NCBI GenBank assembly: GCA_946186505.1
Contig: CAMHNI010000027.1
Coordinates: forward strand, 1 to 48,682
Length of the DNA stretch: 48,682 nucleotides
DNA from: an uncultured Prevotellaceae bacterium
GTDB taxonomy: Bacteria > Bacteroidota > Bacteroidia > Bacteroidales > Bacteroidaceae
Direction: 5' to 3'
This document shows positions 13,837-21,602 of the stretch, piece after piece. The position numbers and the translations under genes are program-made. Within the stretch, counting starts at the first letter, position 1, and every line of letters starts with the position of its first letter. The notes under the pieces were generated by a model. That model made no database searches and was not told where the DNA came from. It saw only the letters and a program-made list of their open reading frames with translations.

Positions 13837-15678
13837 ATGAACAGACTATTCATGTGGCTTGCCTTGGCGGGCTTGGCAATGACGGCGACGGCTCAGCGGC
13901 TGACATCGCCCAACAAGAAGTTGACGGTAGAAGTGAAGGATGGCCAGTGGGTCATCGGCTATCAGGGGCAGCAGGTGCTCACGATGAAGGGGACAGCGTC
14001 TTTTCTGCCTCAGAAGATGGTGAAGGCCAAGAAGGTGAAGGCTGACTACATGATGATAGAGGGTAAGCGCAGTCACTGCGTGAACGAGGCCAACGAGTAT
14101 AGGGTGGGGCAGATGACGCTGCGCATCTATAACGATGGCCTGGCTTACCGTTACGAGTCGCCCGTCAAGGAGCAGGCAGCCTACGTCATTCCCGAAGGTA
14201 TGAAGCGGTGGATGATGCAGTGGACTGATGGCGCTGAGAACTTCTATCCGCTGATGACGACATATAAGGTGAAGGCGCAACGCTCGTTCAGCGCAGTGTC
14301 GAAGGATGCCGACGGCAACTGCGTGCGCTGGAGTTTCCCGGTGTTGCTGGAAGCCTCCCCCGGCCCCTCCCAAGGAGGGGAGCCTTTGTTTGCACTGCTG
14401 ACCGAGGCCAACATCGAGCGCGGACAGAGTGCGTCGAGCCTCTACAACGACGGCGAGGTCTACCGTGTGGTGCCCGACGAGGGCGACAACCTGGGCCATA
14501 CGCCGTGGCGTGTGGTCATCGTCGGCACGCTGGGCGATGTGGTGGAGTCGACGTTAGTCACCGACGTCAGCGAACCCTGCAAGCTGGAGGACACGAGCTG
14601 GATAAAGCCTGGCGTGGTGTCGTGGGTCTATTGGGCCTACAACCACGGGTCGGACGACTATAACATCATCAAGAAATACACCGATCTGGCCGCCACATTG
14701 AAGCTGCCATACGTGCTGATTGATGCTGAGTGGGACCGTATGGGCGGCAACGGGCGGGCGGGCGAAGCCCGGGAGGGGGATGGAAAAACCATTGAGGATG
14801 CCGTCAACTACGCCAAGTCGAAGGGTGTGAAGCCGATGATATGGTACAACTCGTCGGTGGGCTGGGTGGACGGTGCGCCTACGCCGAAGTTCCGCCTGAA
14901 CAAGCCCGAGGACCGCGAGAAGGAGTTCGCTTGGTGCGAGAAGATTGGCGTTGCTGGCGTGAAGATTGACTTCTTCAGCGGCGAGAACCAGAAGAATATG
15001 GACTATTGCATCGACCTGTTGGAGAGTGCTGCCCGCCATCACCTGCTGGTGAACTTCCACGGAGCTACTGTGCCCCGCGGTTGGCAGCGCACCTATCCCA
15101 ACCTGCTCTCGACGGAGGGCGTCTATGGAGCCGAGTGGTACAACAACGTCCCGACGTTCACCGACAAGGCCGCCAGTCATAACGCCACGCTGCCCTTCAC
15201 ACGCAACGTCATTGGTCCGATGGACTATACGCCTTGTGCCTTCAGTGACTCGCAGCATCCGCACATCACGAGTCACGCCCATGAGCTGGCTTTGACGGTG
15301 CTCTTCGAGAGCGGTCTCCAGCACTTGGCCGACCGTCCCGAGAGTTTTCTGGCTCAGCCGCAGGCCGTCCAGGACTTCCTCTCCAAGCTGCCTGCCGCCT
15401 GGGACGAGACCCGCTTCGTGAGCGGTTATCCTGGCGAGAGCTGTGTGCTCGCCCGCCGCTGCGGCAAGACGTGGTACGTGGCCGGCATCAACGGCACCGA
15501 CAACGAAATGACGCTCAACGTGCCCCTTGATTTCCTCAAGGGGAAATACACCGCCACCATGTTTGCCGACAGCGGCAGCAAGGAAGAACCTTGGCGCATC
15601 GAAACCATACAAAAACTCCCCGCCACCGTCACCTGCCAGCCGCGAGGAGGTTTTATCTTCCGTGTTGAATTACAATAG
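13837..15678 (+). CDS. GH97 family alpha-glycosidase
   Basis: A 613-residue exported protein (signal MNRLFMWLALAGLAMTATAQ). It has the GH97 N-terminal beta-sandwich (LTSPNKKLTVEVKDGQWVIGYQGQQVL), a catalytic barrel with WVYWAYNHGSDDYNIIKKYTDLAATLKLPYVLIDAEWD, and a C-terminal sandwich. D378 in GVKIDFF corresponds to the nucleophile position of the retaining members, which include alpha-galactosidases; the inverting SusB-type glucosidases lack it. E427 in STEGVYGAEW is the likely acid/base. I therefore favour a retaining enzyme, possibly alpha-galactosidase; this is inference. Two short GC-rich repeat-like inserts (14353-14388 and 14751-14783) lie inside the reading frame. Confidence 0.9.
   Translation: MNRLFMWLALAGLAMTATAQRLTSPNKKLTVEVKDGQWVIGYQGQQVLTMKGTASFLPQKMVKAKKVKADYMMIEGKRSHCVNEANEYRVGQMTLRIYNDGLAYRYESPVKEQAAYVIPEGMKRWMMQWTDGAENFYPLMTTYKVKAQRSFSAVSKDADGNCVRWSFPVLLEASPGPSQGGEPLFALLTEANIERGQSASSLYNDGEVYRVVPDEGDNLGHTPWRVVIVGTLGDVVESTLVTDVSEPCKLEDTSWIKPGVVSWVYWAYNHGSDDYNIIKKYTDLAATLKLPYVLIDAEWDRMGGNGRAGEAREGDGKTIEDAVNYAKSKGVKPMIWYNSSVGWVDGAPTPKFRLNKPEDREKEFAWCEKIGVAGVKIDFFSGENQKNMDYCIDLLESAARHHLLVNFHGATVPRGWQRTYPNLLSTEGVYGAEWYNNVPTFTDKAASHNATLPFTRNVIGPMDYTPCAFSDSQHPHITSHAHELALTVLFESGLQHLADRPESFLAQPQAVQDFLSKLPAAWDETRFVSGYPGESCVLARRCGKTWYVAGINGTDNEMTLNVPLDFLKGKYTATMFADSGSKEEPWRIETIQKLPATVTCQPRGGFIFRVELQ
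14353..14388 (-). repeat. GC-rich hairpin element inside the GH97 gene
   Basis: CCCCTCC (14364-14370) and GGAGGGG (14374-14380) form a perfect 7-bp hairpin with a 3-base loop. Read on the minus strand, GGGGCCGGGGGAGGCTT matches part of the element in the GH9 gene (GGGGCCGGGGGTGAGGCTT, in the 18811-18831 region, minus strand). It is translated here in the opposite orientation as about SPGPSQGGEPLF, between LLEA and ALLTEA. Confidence 0.6.
14751..14783 (+). repeat. Second GC-rich insert in the GH97 gene
   Basis: GGGCGGGCGGGCGAAGCCCG and the following GGAGGGGGATGG encode GRAGEAREGDG in a loop just after AEWDRMGGN. The GGGC-GAA-GCCC core is a small hairpin. The composition matches the other elements but no close copy was found in this window. 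Confidence 0.4.
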
Positions 15679-15689
15679 AGGGGATTGAG

Positions 15690-16415
15690 TTATGGATGGG
15701 TAAATCGACAAAAATAATACCAGAGGTCAAAGCCGACGGTGAGTGAAGACGGATAGGCTTTTGTTCCGTCGTTCAGTTCAAAGAGAGGAGTGAGGCTCTG
15801 GGAATAGTTGATAGTGATGGGACCCAATCCTGCGGTCACTAACCATTGTACGCCAAAACGGGAAGTATGGCAGAGACCAAGTCCCGTTTGCAATGAAAAC
15901 AAACGGTTGTTGGTCTGAGCACCTATTAACAGCGGAATGCGAACGGCCGTGAAAGATAGGTCATCTTCTTTGTCATTTTCATCTGAAGGAACTATTTCCA
16001 CTCGATGACCATCCTTTTTGGCGCTGTAGTTCTTAGAGAGATTATACGAATATCCTCCTATTTGGAAACCGGCAGAAACACCCACTACGCCACGATATAG
16101 GTTCCTGGAGACTTGCAGAATAGTGAAGCCGCAATCAATCTTGTTGAAAACACCACTTCGCAAATGAAACTGTGCTTGCCTGTCTCCCATGATGCCACCG
16201 TTCAGCCATGATGAGCCAAAGCATATCATCGGTGATGGTGGGTTATAGCGTTCAAGGTTCTTGTCGTAGTAGTCTGGCTCTGGTGCCAGCAAAGTGAGGA
16301 ATCCTCCTATAGCCCAATTCTCTTTGTACCGTGGAGAAGCCGATTCATCTGTTTGAGCCATTCCCGATAGGGTGACGGTGGCTAACAGCCCTGTGAGTAA
16401 TGTTTTCTTGTTCAT
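15690..16415 (-). CDS. Outer-membrane beta-barrel protein of unknown function
   Basis: A 241-residue exported protein (signal MNKKTLLTGLLATVTLSGMA-Q). The mature region alternates beta strands typical of small barrels (FHLRSGVFNKIDCGFTILQVS, VVGVSAGFQIGGYSYNLS, LFSLQTGLGLCHTSRFGVQWLVTAGLGPITINYSQSL) and ends with a strand rich in aromatics (LTVGFDLWYYFCRF). No specific family recognised. It converges on the GH97 gene with only 11 bases between stops and no clear terminator there. A -7 box lies 26 bases before its start. Confidence 0.6.
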   Translation of the reverse strand: MNKKTLLTGLLATVTLSGMAQTDESASPRYKENWAIGGFLTLLAPEPDYYDKNLERYNPPSPMICFGSSWLNGGIMGDRQAQFHLRSGVFNKIDCGFTILQVSRNLYRGVVGVSAGFQIGGYSYNLSKNYSAKKDGHRVEIVPSDENDKEDDLSFTAVRIPLLIGAQTNNRLFSLQTGLGLCHTSRFGVQWLVTAGLGPITINYSQSLTPLFELNDGTKAYPSSLTVGFDLWYYFCRFTHP

Positions 16416-16440
16416 AGTAGGTTCCGTACATTTCTGGGTA

Positions 16441-16448
16441 CAAAGATA
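16441..16448 (-). promoter_or_regulatory. -7 box (TATCTTTG)
   Basis: The minus strand reads TATCTTTG, matching TAnnTTTG, 26 bases before the start of the barrel protein gene. No matching -33 element at 19-21 bases. Confidence 0.55.
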
Positions 16449-16539
16449 GTGGAATGTCGAAAGAAATGGTTAACACGGTAACCTCTTTTAGAATAGTTTA
16501 TAGAATGATTAGGTTTGTGATTCAGTACACAATACTCCT

Positions 16540-17349
16540 TTATTTGTCGGATTCCCATAGTCGCTGAAACTCTTGGGGCGGCAACAGCTCCAGGGTTTCA
16601 TCGTCTTCTATGCAGTAATTATTGTAGTATTGCAAATCGTTCATTAAATCTGGTAGCGAATCTCCTTTCGAAACGTCGTAACGCAGAATCTTATCAGGAT
16701 AAACAATCATAGCCCTTTTGATCTCTGACTGGAAAGAGCATTCAAAGTAGCAGACATCATTATCGTATTCTATGCCGACTACCTTAAAATAGATGCCCGT
16801 CTGATGAGAAAGCTCATCCTCCTTGATTCTTTCAAACAACTCTTTCATTCTTTCCAATAGTTGATCATTTACGTTGTCACGCGAAACGTGCAAATGGAAC
16901 AAGGCTCCGAACAAAGAACGCTCTGCAGGTTCTTCCTCTGTAATACCGTCTATCTGTAGAATGTCGTTCAAACGGTTGTCTATGACATTTTTTACAGCTT
17001 GGGTGTAGGGATTTGTATAAGTATAAAAGGAGATGCTCAAATCAGAACTCTTGACCATGTAGTTTAAGTAAGCGTCCAACTTATCATCACTAAAAGAAAG
17101 AGTATAATCGTGTATGTCGTCGCAGGCCAACGTGTCGCCCCACTGCTCTGCAATCTTCTGCATCCATGCTATATCGGCTTTGCTGACTTTCTTGTATTGT
17201 TTCCTGTACTCGCATACCTCATATAACGTGACTCCAACTGCCATCAGGAATGAGAGGAATATGTTAAGCAGAAACGGCATCCTGCACAGCGCACCAATGA
17301 TGACTGCGGCCAAGAATACAGTCAAGAAATAAAGTAGACGTTTCGTCAT
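16540..17349 (-). CDS. Two-helix membrane protein with large cytoplasmic domain, unknown
   Basis: A 269-residue protein from ATG 17349; a GTG at 17406 overlapping the upstream stop (GTGA) would add 19 residues and is a real alternative. The N-terminus has two adjacent hydrophobic helices (LLYFLTVFLAAVIIGALCRM and PFLLNIFLSFLMAVGVTLYEV), then about 220 charged residues with no recognised motif (DYTLSFSDDKLDAYLNYMVKSSD; GIYFKVVGIEYDNDVCYFECSF). It follows the Rpn nuclease gene closely and is probably co-transcribed. The pairing may be chance or may be a functional couple; I do not recognise the family. Confidence 0.55.
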   Translation of the reverse strand: MTKRLLYFLTVFLAAVIIGALCRMPFLLNIFLSFLMAVGVTLYEVCEYRKQYKKVSKADIAWMQKIAEQWGDTLACDDIHDYTLSFSDDKLDAYLNYMVKSSDLSISFYTYTNPYTQAVKNVIDNRLNDILQIDGITEEEPAERSLFGALFHLHVSRDNVNDQLLERMKELFERIKEDELSHQTGIYFKVVGIEYDNDVCYFECSFQSEIKRAMIVYPDKILRYDVSKGDSLPDLMNDLQYYNNYCIEDDETLELLPPQEFQRLWESDK

Positions 17350-17402
17350 GTTGTTGAAGTTGCAGACATGCCGTTGCGAATGGTTTGTAATCTTGTATCG
17401 TT

Positions 17403-18242
17403 TCACAAACTATTTATATACTCTATAGGCAGTTCTGTGATGTCGGCAATGTCCTCTGCGGGGTAGCCCTTGGCCTTCATACGGAGGGCGACTTCACGTT
17501 TACCCTCGTCGTGACCGTCGATGAAGTAAGTCTTCATCACATCGTTCTCAATCATTCGGCGCTCCATCTCACGTATATACTGCTGACGCTCCTTGTCGGG
17601 CAGGCTGTCGATACGTAACCGTTCTCGGGCTTCGGGCAGCCCTTGGGCCGTGAAGCTATCAGGAATGTCGCCCGTCTTCAAAAAACTAATCCACTGGTCA
17701 AGCGATTCCTTGGCTACCTTGTTGAAGTTGTTCACCTTCAACACAAAGTACTCAGGCATCAAGTCGCCGGGTTCTTCGCCACCAAACAGTTCGCGTTGCT
17801 TCTTCGATAACTTCAGAAGATCACCGTCGTGGAGTCCCCGGAAGTCTGTTCGTCCACGATAGACGTAGTCTGTTCCTTGTCCGAGGTCGAAATATACAAT
17901 GTTGATGGAAAAGACCTTCTGCACCTTGTTGTAATCATCGCCCGACTCCATATAGTCGGTTATTACCTTCGAAGTTCCATACAGCATACGATGCAGATAA
18001 CCATATTGCCGTTCGTTCTGTACCTCGATGATAATCTTCCGACCGTTACCATCTTCGCACATAATGTCAACACGGTTGTATTTGTCGTTGGCATCCTCCT
18101 GATTACCCTCACTTTCCAGAAATTTGTGTATCTTGATGTTCTGTTCCAGTAGTACGGACAGGAAACCTTCGAGCACAACGTGGTTAGCTTTGTTGCGCAA
18201 CAGGCGTTTCATCGCCCAGTCGAATCGGATATACTTACTCAT
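17403..18242 (-). CDS. Rpn-family PD-(D/E)XK nuclease (transposase-like)
   Basis: A 279-residue protein of the Rpn / PDDEXK-transposase group. It begins YIRFDWAMKRLLRNKANHVVLEGFLSVLL, the typical start of this family. The nuclease core has D in NRVDIMCEDGNGRKIIIEVQ, the D-x(n)-E-x-Q form of the motif. Residues about 85-110 contain the RMLYGTSKVITDYMESGDDY segment common to the family. The C-terminal part is helical with Glu/Arg repeats and ends with a short EGKREVALRMKAKGYPAEDIADIT motif. Relatives promote RecA-independent recombination and are often counted as mobile-associated. No terminal repeats were found, so it looks like a stand-alone gene. ATG 18242 is supported by the promoter; the longer TTG start overlaps the -7 box. 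Confidence 0.88.
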   Translation of the reverse strand: MSKYIRFDWAMKRLLRNKANHVVLEGFLSVLLEQNIKIHKFLESEGNQEDANDKYNRVDIMCEDGNGRKIIIEVQNERQYGYLHRMLYGTSKVITDYMESGDDYNKVQKVFSINIVYFDLGQGTDYVYRGRTDFRGLHDGDLLKLSKKQRELFGGEEPGDLMPEYFVLKVNNFNKVAKESLDQWISFLKTGDIPDSFTAQGLPEARERLRIDSLPDKERQQYIREMERRMIENDVMKTYFIDGHDEGKREVALRMKAKGYPAEDIADITELPIEYINSL

Positions 18243-18269
18243 AGTTAGTGCTTTTGAGACATCTGCCCG

Positions 18270-18301
18270 CAAAGTTAAGCATTATTTCTCATTCTGCCAA
18301 A
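18270..18301 (-). promoter_or_regulatory. Bacteroidota promoter for the Rpn gene
   Basis: On the minus strand TTTG (18298-18301), 20-base spacer, TAACTTTG (18270-18277). It lies 28 bases before ATG 18242: full consensus. Confidence 0.8.
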
Positions 18302-18315
18302 CTTTTTCCTGATTA

Positions 18316-20064
18316 TTAGTGCTGTGCAGCCTCTATCCAGCCGAGGAGGGCGAGGATGGAGGCGTTCCAGTTGATGGCTATCTCGTTGCTGGCATACGAC
18401 TGCATGACGTCAATGTATGACTCGTCGGGCTGTTTCGAGGGGTAGGTCTTCACCTCGGCAATGTCCTGCTGTCCGGGGTTGGGACCGCCGGCAACCAAGC
18501 CGGGGAAGGGTGCGTCGATGCCGTCGGCCTCGCTGATGCGGTGGTGCGGGTGCATCGGACTCTTCGTGCCGAAGCCCGTGATGTAGCAGTAGCCCGTGGC
18601 GTTGCGGCCCAGGACGTAGTCAGCGTTCTGCTGGGCAGCGGCGAGGTATTTGGCGTCGCCTGTCAGTCGGTTGGCGATGCAGAGCGTCAGACCGTTGGCA
18701 CCGAAGGTCTCGGCCAGACAGCCCCAGCCGAAGTCGCGCGGCGAATTGCCGCAAGGCGTCTGGAACGACGAGGCTTTGGTGGTGGCGATGAGGCTGTCGC
18801 AGTAGGATAAAAGCCTCACCCCCGGCCCCATTCCCGAGCAAAGCTCGCCTACCCGTAGCCTTTCTCCGAGGGGAGAGGGGAGTGATTTGTCTTGCATCAA
18901 CAGGTCGTAGGTGCCGAGGGCAGCGACGTTGCCCCAGGTGGGTGCGCTGAAGCGCTTCGGCTGGTTCTTGGCGATAACGTCGGCAAACTGCTGGTCGCCG
19001 GTCAGGAGGTACAGCTCGGTGGCGGCCCAGTACCACTCGTCGGTCACGTTAAAGTCGCCGTATTCGCCGGTGCTGACGGCGGGGTCGGTAAGCCTGCGCT
19101 GCTGGTAGAGCACACGGGGATTGCGCTCGGCCCAGCCGTAGGCGGCTATGGCGGCACGGGCGGCCTCGTCGGCAAACGTCGGGTAGTCCTTGTTGCCTTT
19201 GAATATGCGGGCGGCCTGCGCCATAACGGCGGCGAAGTCGAGCGTGGCTGTGGTGCTCTTCTGGACCACGTAACGCTGCTGCTTGCAGTCCGTCGGCATG
19301 ACGAAGCCCTCGAAGTTGGGTGTGGTCAGCTTGTGATAGACACCGCCGTCGTAGGGATCCTGCATGGTGAGCATCCAGCGCAGGTTGTACATCATCTCGT
19401 CGAGGACGTCAGCAGTCTGGTTCTTGCTTTCAGGGATATTGACGCTGAGGCCGTCGTAGTAGCCACGGTTCTGCTCGTAGCTGCAAAGCACGATGCCAAT
19501 GGAGAACGCAGAGTTGACAATGTATTTGTTATAGTCGCCGGCATCGTACCAGCCTCCCGGCGACGATATTTTGCTGCCGGCAGGACGTCCTAACGAGGCG
19601 GCTGAGGGGTGAATGAGTACCTCAGTGTCGGGATGTCCGCAGGGACGGGCGTAGTCGCCGGCATACCGCTGTTCGATGGGCATGCCTGAACGGATAAGGT
19701 AGAAAGCCTTGAGCGTGGCGGCGGTGACATCGCGCAGGGCATTGTCGCCGATGGTGAACGTCGCCGTTTCAGAACCGCTGCTGATGGTGTAGGTGCCGGG
19801 CTTTGTCAGTGTCGAGAAGTCGATGACGGTGCGCAGCTTCTTCGACCACGGCGACGTGGCGGTGCGCAGCACACGGGGCTTCACGGCGGCCTTCTTGCCC
19901 GTCGTGGCATCCTTGATGGTTACTGACTTCGCCGTTCCTTCGATGATGGCAGTCTTCTCTTGGTTGGGGTACATGCCGACCTGATTGAGTCGGATTTGGG
20001 ATTTGGTGGCTATTGGCAACATAAGCAGTGTGCCGAACAAACCGTAGCAGATAGCTTTTGTCAT
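18316..20064 (-). CDS. GH9 family endoglucanase/glucanase
   Basis: A 582-residue exported enzyme (signal MTKAICYGLFGTLLMLPIATKS; ATG 20064 chosen for it). Residues about 23-110 are the Ig-like CelD_N domain (QIRLNQVGMYPNQEKTAII...GTYTISS). The GH9 barrel follows: GGWYDAGDYNKYIVNSAF carries the catalytic-base aspartates. Later come HHRISEADG and, near the end, YASNEIAINWNA with the general-acid Glu. It would cleave beta-1,4 glucan or related backbone outside the cytoplasm. It is third in the minus-strand group GH43-GH43-GH9, 36 bases after the previous stop. About 26 residues (near 393-418, SLPSPLGERLRVGELCSGMG onward) are encoded by a repeat element inserted between YDLLMQDK and SYCDSLIATT. 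Confidence 0.92.
   Translation of the reverse strand: MTKAICYGLFGTLLMLPIATKSQIRLNQVGMYPNQEKTAIIEGTAKSVTIKDATTGKKAAVKPRVLRTATSPWSKKLRTVIDFSTLTKPGTYTISSGSETATFTIGDNALRDVTAATLKAFYLIRSGMPIEQRYAGDYARPCGHPDTEVLIHPSAASLGRPAGSKISSPGGWYDAGDYNKYIVNSAFSIGIVLCSYEQNRGYYDGLSVNIPESKNQTADVLDEMMYNLRWMLTMQDPYDGGVYHKLTTPNFEGFVMPTDCKQQRYVVQKSTTATLDFAAVMAQAARIFKGNKDYPTFADEAARAAIAAYGWAERNPRVLYQQRRLTDPAVSTGEYGDFNVTDEWYWAATELYLLTGDQQFADVIAKNQPKRFSAPTWGNVAALGTYDLLMQDKSLPSPLGERLRVGELCSGMGPGVRLLSYCDSLIATTKASSFQTPCGNSPRDFGWGCLAETFGANGLTLCIANRLTGDAKYLAAAQQNADYVLGRNATGYCYITGFGTKSPMHPHHRISEADGIDAPFPGLVAGGPNPGQQDIAEVKTYPSKQPDESYIDVMQSYASNEIAINWNASILALLGWIEAAQH
18811..18886 (-). repeat. In-frame composite palindromic element, copy 2 (in GH9)
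   Basis: The 35-base part at 18830-18864 matches 7911-7945 at 31 positions, including the hairpin CGAGC-AAA-GCTCG (18835-18847). The flanks are GC-rich: CTCCCCTCTCCCCTCGGAG on one side and ATGGGGCCGGGGGTGAGGC on the other (minus strand). The flanks resemble the elements in the GH97 gene and in the propeller gene at 42630. It is fully translated, in the same frame as copy 1, so the enzyme stays open. Confidence 0.75.
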
Positions 20065-20100
20065 AAGTATTGATTGAAATAAAAAGGGAAACTCCCACAA

Positions 20101-21564
20101 TCAATGATTGCGGAAGTTCCATTTCGAATTGTCGCTGTTGAAGTCGTACTCGGCCAGTGTCGGCGTAGAGTCGCCTGCCGAGTAGAGGCAGATGTGCGTG
20201 TTCAGACCCTCACGGCCGGGGATGACCTTCGGCATGATGCGGAAGGTGCCGTCGGTGAGCTGCTCAATGCGCCACAGCTGTTCGTCGGCGCCGGTGTAAG
20301 TGGGAACGGTGGTCACCTCCATGTCGGCAGTGGCAGCCAGTGCGCGCTCTGTGCCGTCAATGGTGATCTTGAAGTAGGGGCCACCGAGATAGCCGCCCTT
20401 ACCTTCTGTGGGCTGGACATTCCAGCGCTGCCAGGGACGGAACATGTAGTCACCGATGCGGGCGGCGATATTGCCTTCGGGCCAGCTGCCCTTCACCTCG
20501 TCCAACGTCTGGTTGGCAACGGGTTTCACGGGCTGCTGCATCTGTTCGCGGTTAAACCAGCCCTGTCGGGCCACATTCATGCGGACGAAATCGACGGCCA
20601 GCTCCAGTGCATAGCCTCGTCGCTCGCTCTCAATCTCGAAGACGCCGCCCTTGAACTGTTCGCCCCCAACGGGCCAGCCGTTCTTCCACAGCAGCGGTCG
20701 GATGGCCAGTGTGGAGCGTCCTCCCATATCAAAGTCGGCCTCCCAGTGGAACGACATCACCTCGACACCCTCGTCGATGATGGTGCGGCCGAAGTGGCCG
20801 GCACCCGTCTTGCGGTCGCCGGCGGCAATCACCATCTTACCGCCACCGTGGTACATATCGCGGCCAACGTTGTCGAGATAGGGCCCCTGTACGCTCTTGG
20901 CACGGCCTACCACAATATTATAGGTAGAGTTCACACCGTCGCAGCAGGTGCCGTGGGTACCCAGGAGGTAGTACCAGCCGTCGCGGTAGATGAGGTCGGT
21001 AGCCTCGCAGTCGATGGCAATGTCCTTCTCCTTGTTGCCTGCTACACGAAAGCCCGTCTTCGGGTCAATCTCGATGAGGCGGATGGTGCCGAAGTAAGTA
21101 CCGTAGCTGGCCCACAGACGGCCCGTTGTGGGGTCGAGCAGCACACCGGGGTCGATGGCATCCTGGTCTTCCATACCGTCGGAGGCGCATACCTCAACGG
21201 CTGTAGACCACTTGAAGTCGGGCGACTTCGGGTCGAGCGTCTTGTTCCACATGGTGAGGATGCGGCCGCTGTGTCCGCCGCCCAGTCCGCCACCGGTGGC
21301 ACCGTAGATGCAGAGGTAGCGGTCGCCAATCTTAATCATGTCGGGGGCAGCGCCGCCACCAGGGCGCTCAGCGCCGCTGTGCCAGCTCCAGCCGTCCTCA
21401 GAGATGAGGCCTCCGCCGCCGGTGCCGAAGGTATAGTACTTGCCGTCGCACTCGGCGATGGTCGAAGGGTCGTGGATAAAAGGTTCGCCCACTTGCGCCC
21501 TTACAGGGCTAAATGATAATGAACAAATGATAAATGATAAACCTGTCAGATATTTCGTTTTCAT
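20101..21564 (-). CDS. GH43 family glycosidase (arabinanase/xylosidase type) with C-terminal lectin-like domain
   Basis: A 487-residue exported enzyme (signal MKTKYLTGLSFIICSLSFSPVRAQ). The five-bladed propeller carries the three GH43 acids: D32 (FIHDPSTI, base), D138 (DAIDPGV, pKa modulator) and E187 (DCEATDLIYRDG, acid). The Gly-rich GTGGGGLISEDGWSWH is typical of arabinan endo-1,5-arabinosidase-like members. The last 130 residues (YLGGPYFKITIDGTERALAATADMEVTTVPTYTGADEQLWRIEQLTDGTFRIMPK) resemble a ricin-type carbohydrate-binding fold. It is second in the minus-strand group, 35 bases after the upstream GH43 stop. Exact substrate (arabinan or arabinoxylan) cannot be told from sequence alone. 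Confidence 0.88.
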   Translation of the reverse strand: MKTKYLTGLSFIICSLSFSPVRAQVGEPFIHDPSTIAECDGKYYTFGTGGGGLISEDGWSWHSGAERPGGGAAPDMIKIGDRYLCIYGATGGGLGGGHSGRILTMWNKTLDPKSPDFKWSTAVEVCASDGMEDQDAIDPGVLLDPTTGRLWASYGTYFGTIRLIEIDPKTGFRVAGNKEKDIAIDCEATDLIYRDGWYYLLGTHGTCCDGVNSTYNIVVGRAKSVQGPYLDNVGRDMYHGGGKMVIAAGDRKTGAGHFGRTIIDEGVEVMSFHWEADFDMGGRSTLAIRPLLWKNGWPVGGEQFKGGVFEIESERRGYALELAVDFVRMNVARQGWFNREQMQQPVKPVANQTLDEVKGSWPEGNIAARIGDYMFRPWQRWNVQPTEGKGGYLGGPYFKITIDGTERALAATADMEVTTVPTYTGADEQLWRIEQLTDGTFRIMPKVIPGREGLNTHICLYSAGDSTPTLAEYDFNSDNSKWNFRNH

Positions 21565-21570
21565 AATCTG

Positions 21571-21602
21571 TGTCGTTATTACGTTATGTCGTTATTACGT
21601 TA
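21571..21602. repeat. Perfect 16-bp tandem duplication between the two GH43 genes
   Basis: TGTCGTTATTACGTTA occurs at 21571-21586 and again at 21587-21602. The second copy includes the stop codon of the upstream GH43 gene (minus strand, 21600-21602). It probably arose by slippage. Confidence 0.85.

Noticed and set aside
14554..15612. 352-codon minus-strand frame
   Set aside because: Antisense to the GH97 catalytic domain; no signal, motif or promoter.
17403..18242. Insertion sequence transposase
   Set aside because: It is of the Rpn/PDDEXK type, with its own consensus promoter, and I found no flanking terminal repeats or target duplication.
20104..21516. 470-codon open frame on the plus strand
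   Set aside because: It lies wholly antisense to the GH43 gene with catalytic residues; composition is an image of GC-rich codons and no domain is recognisable.
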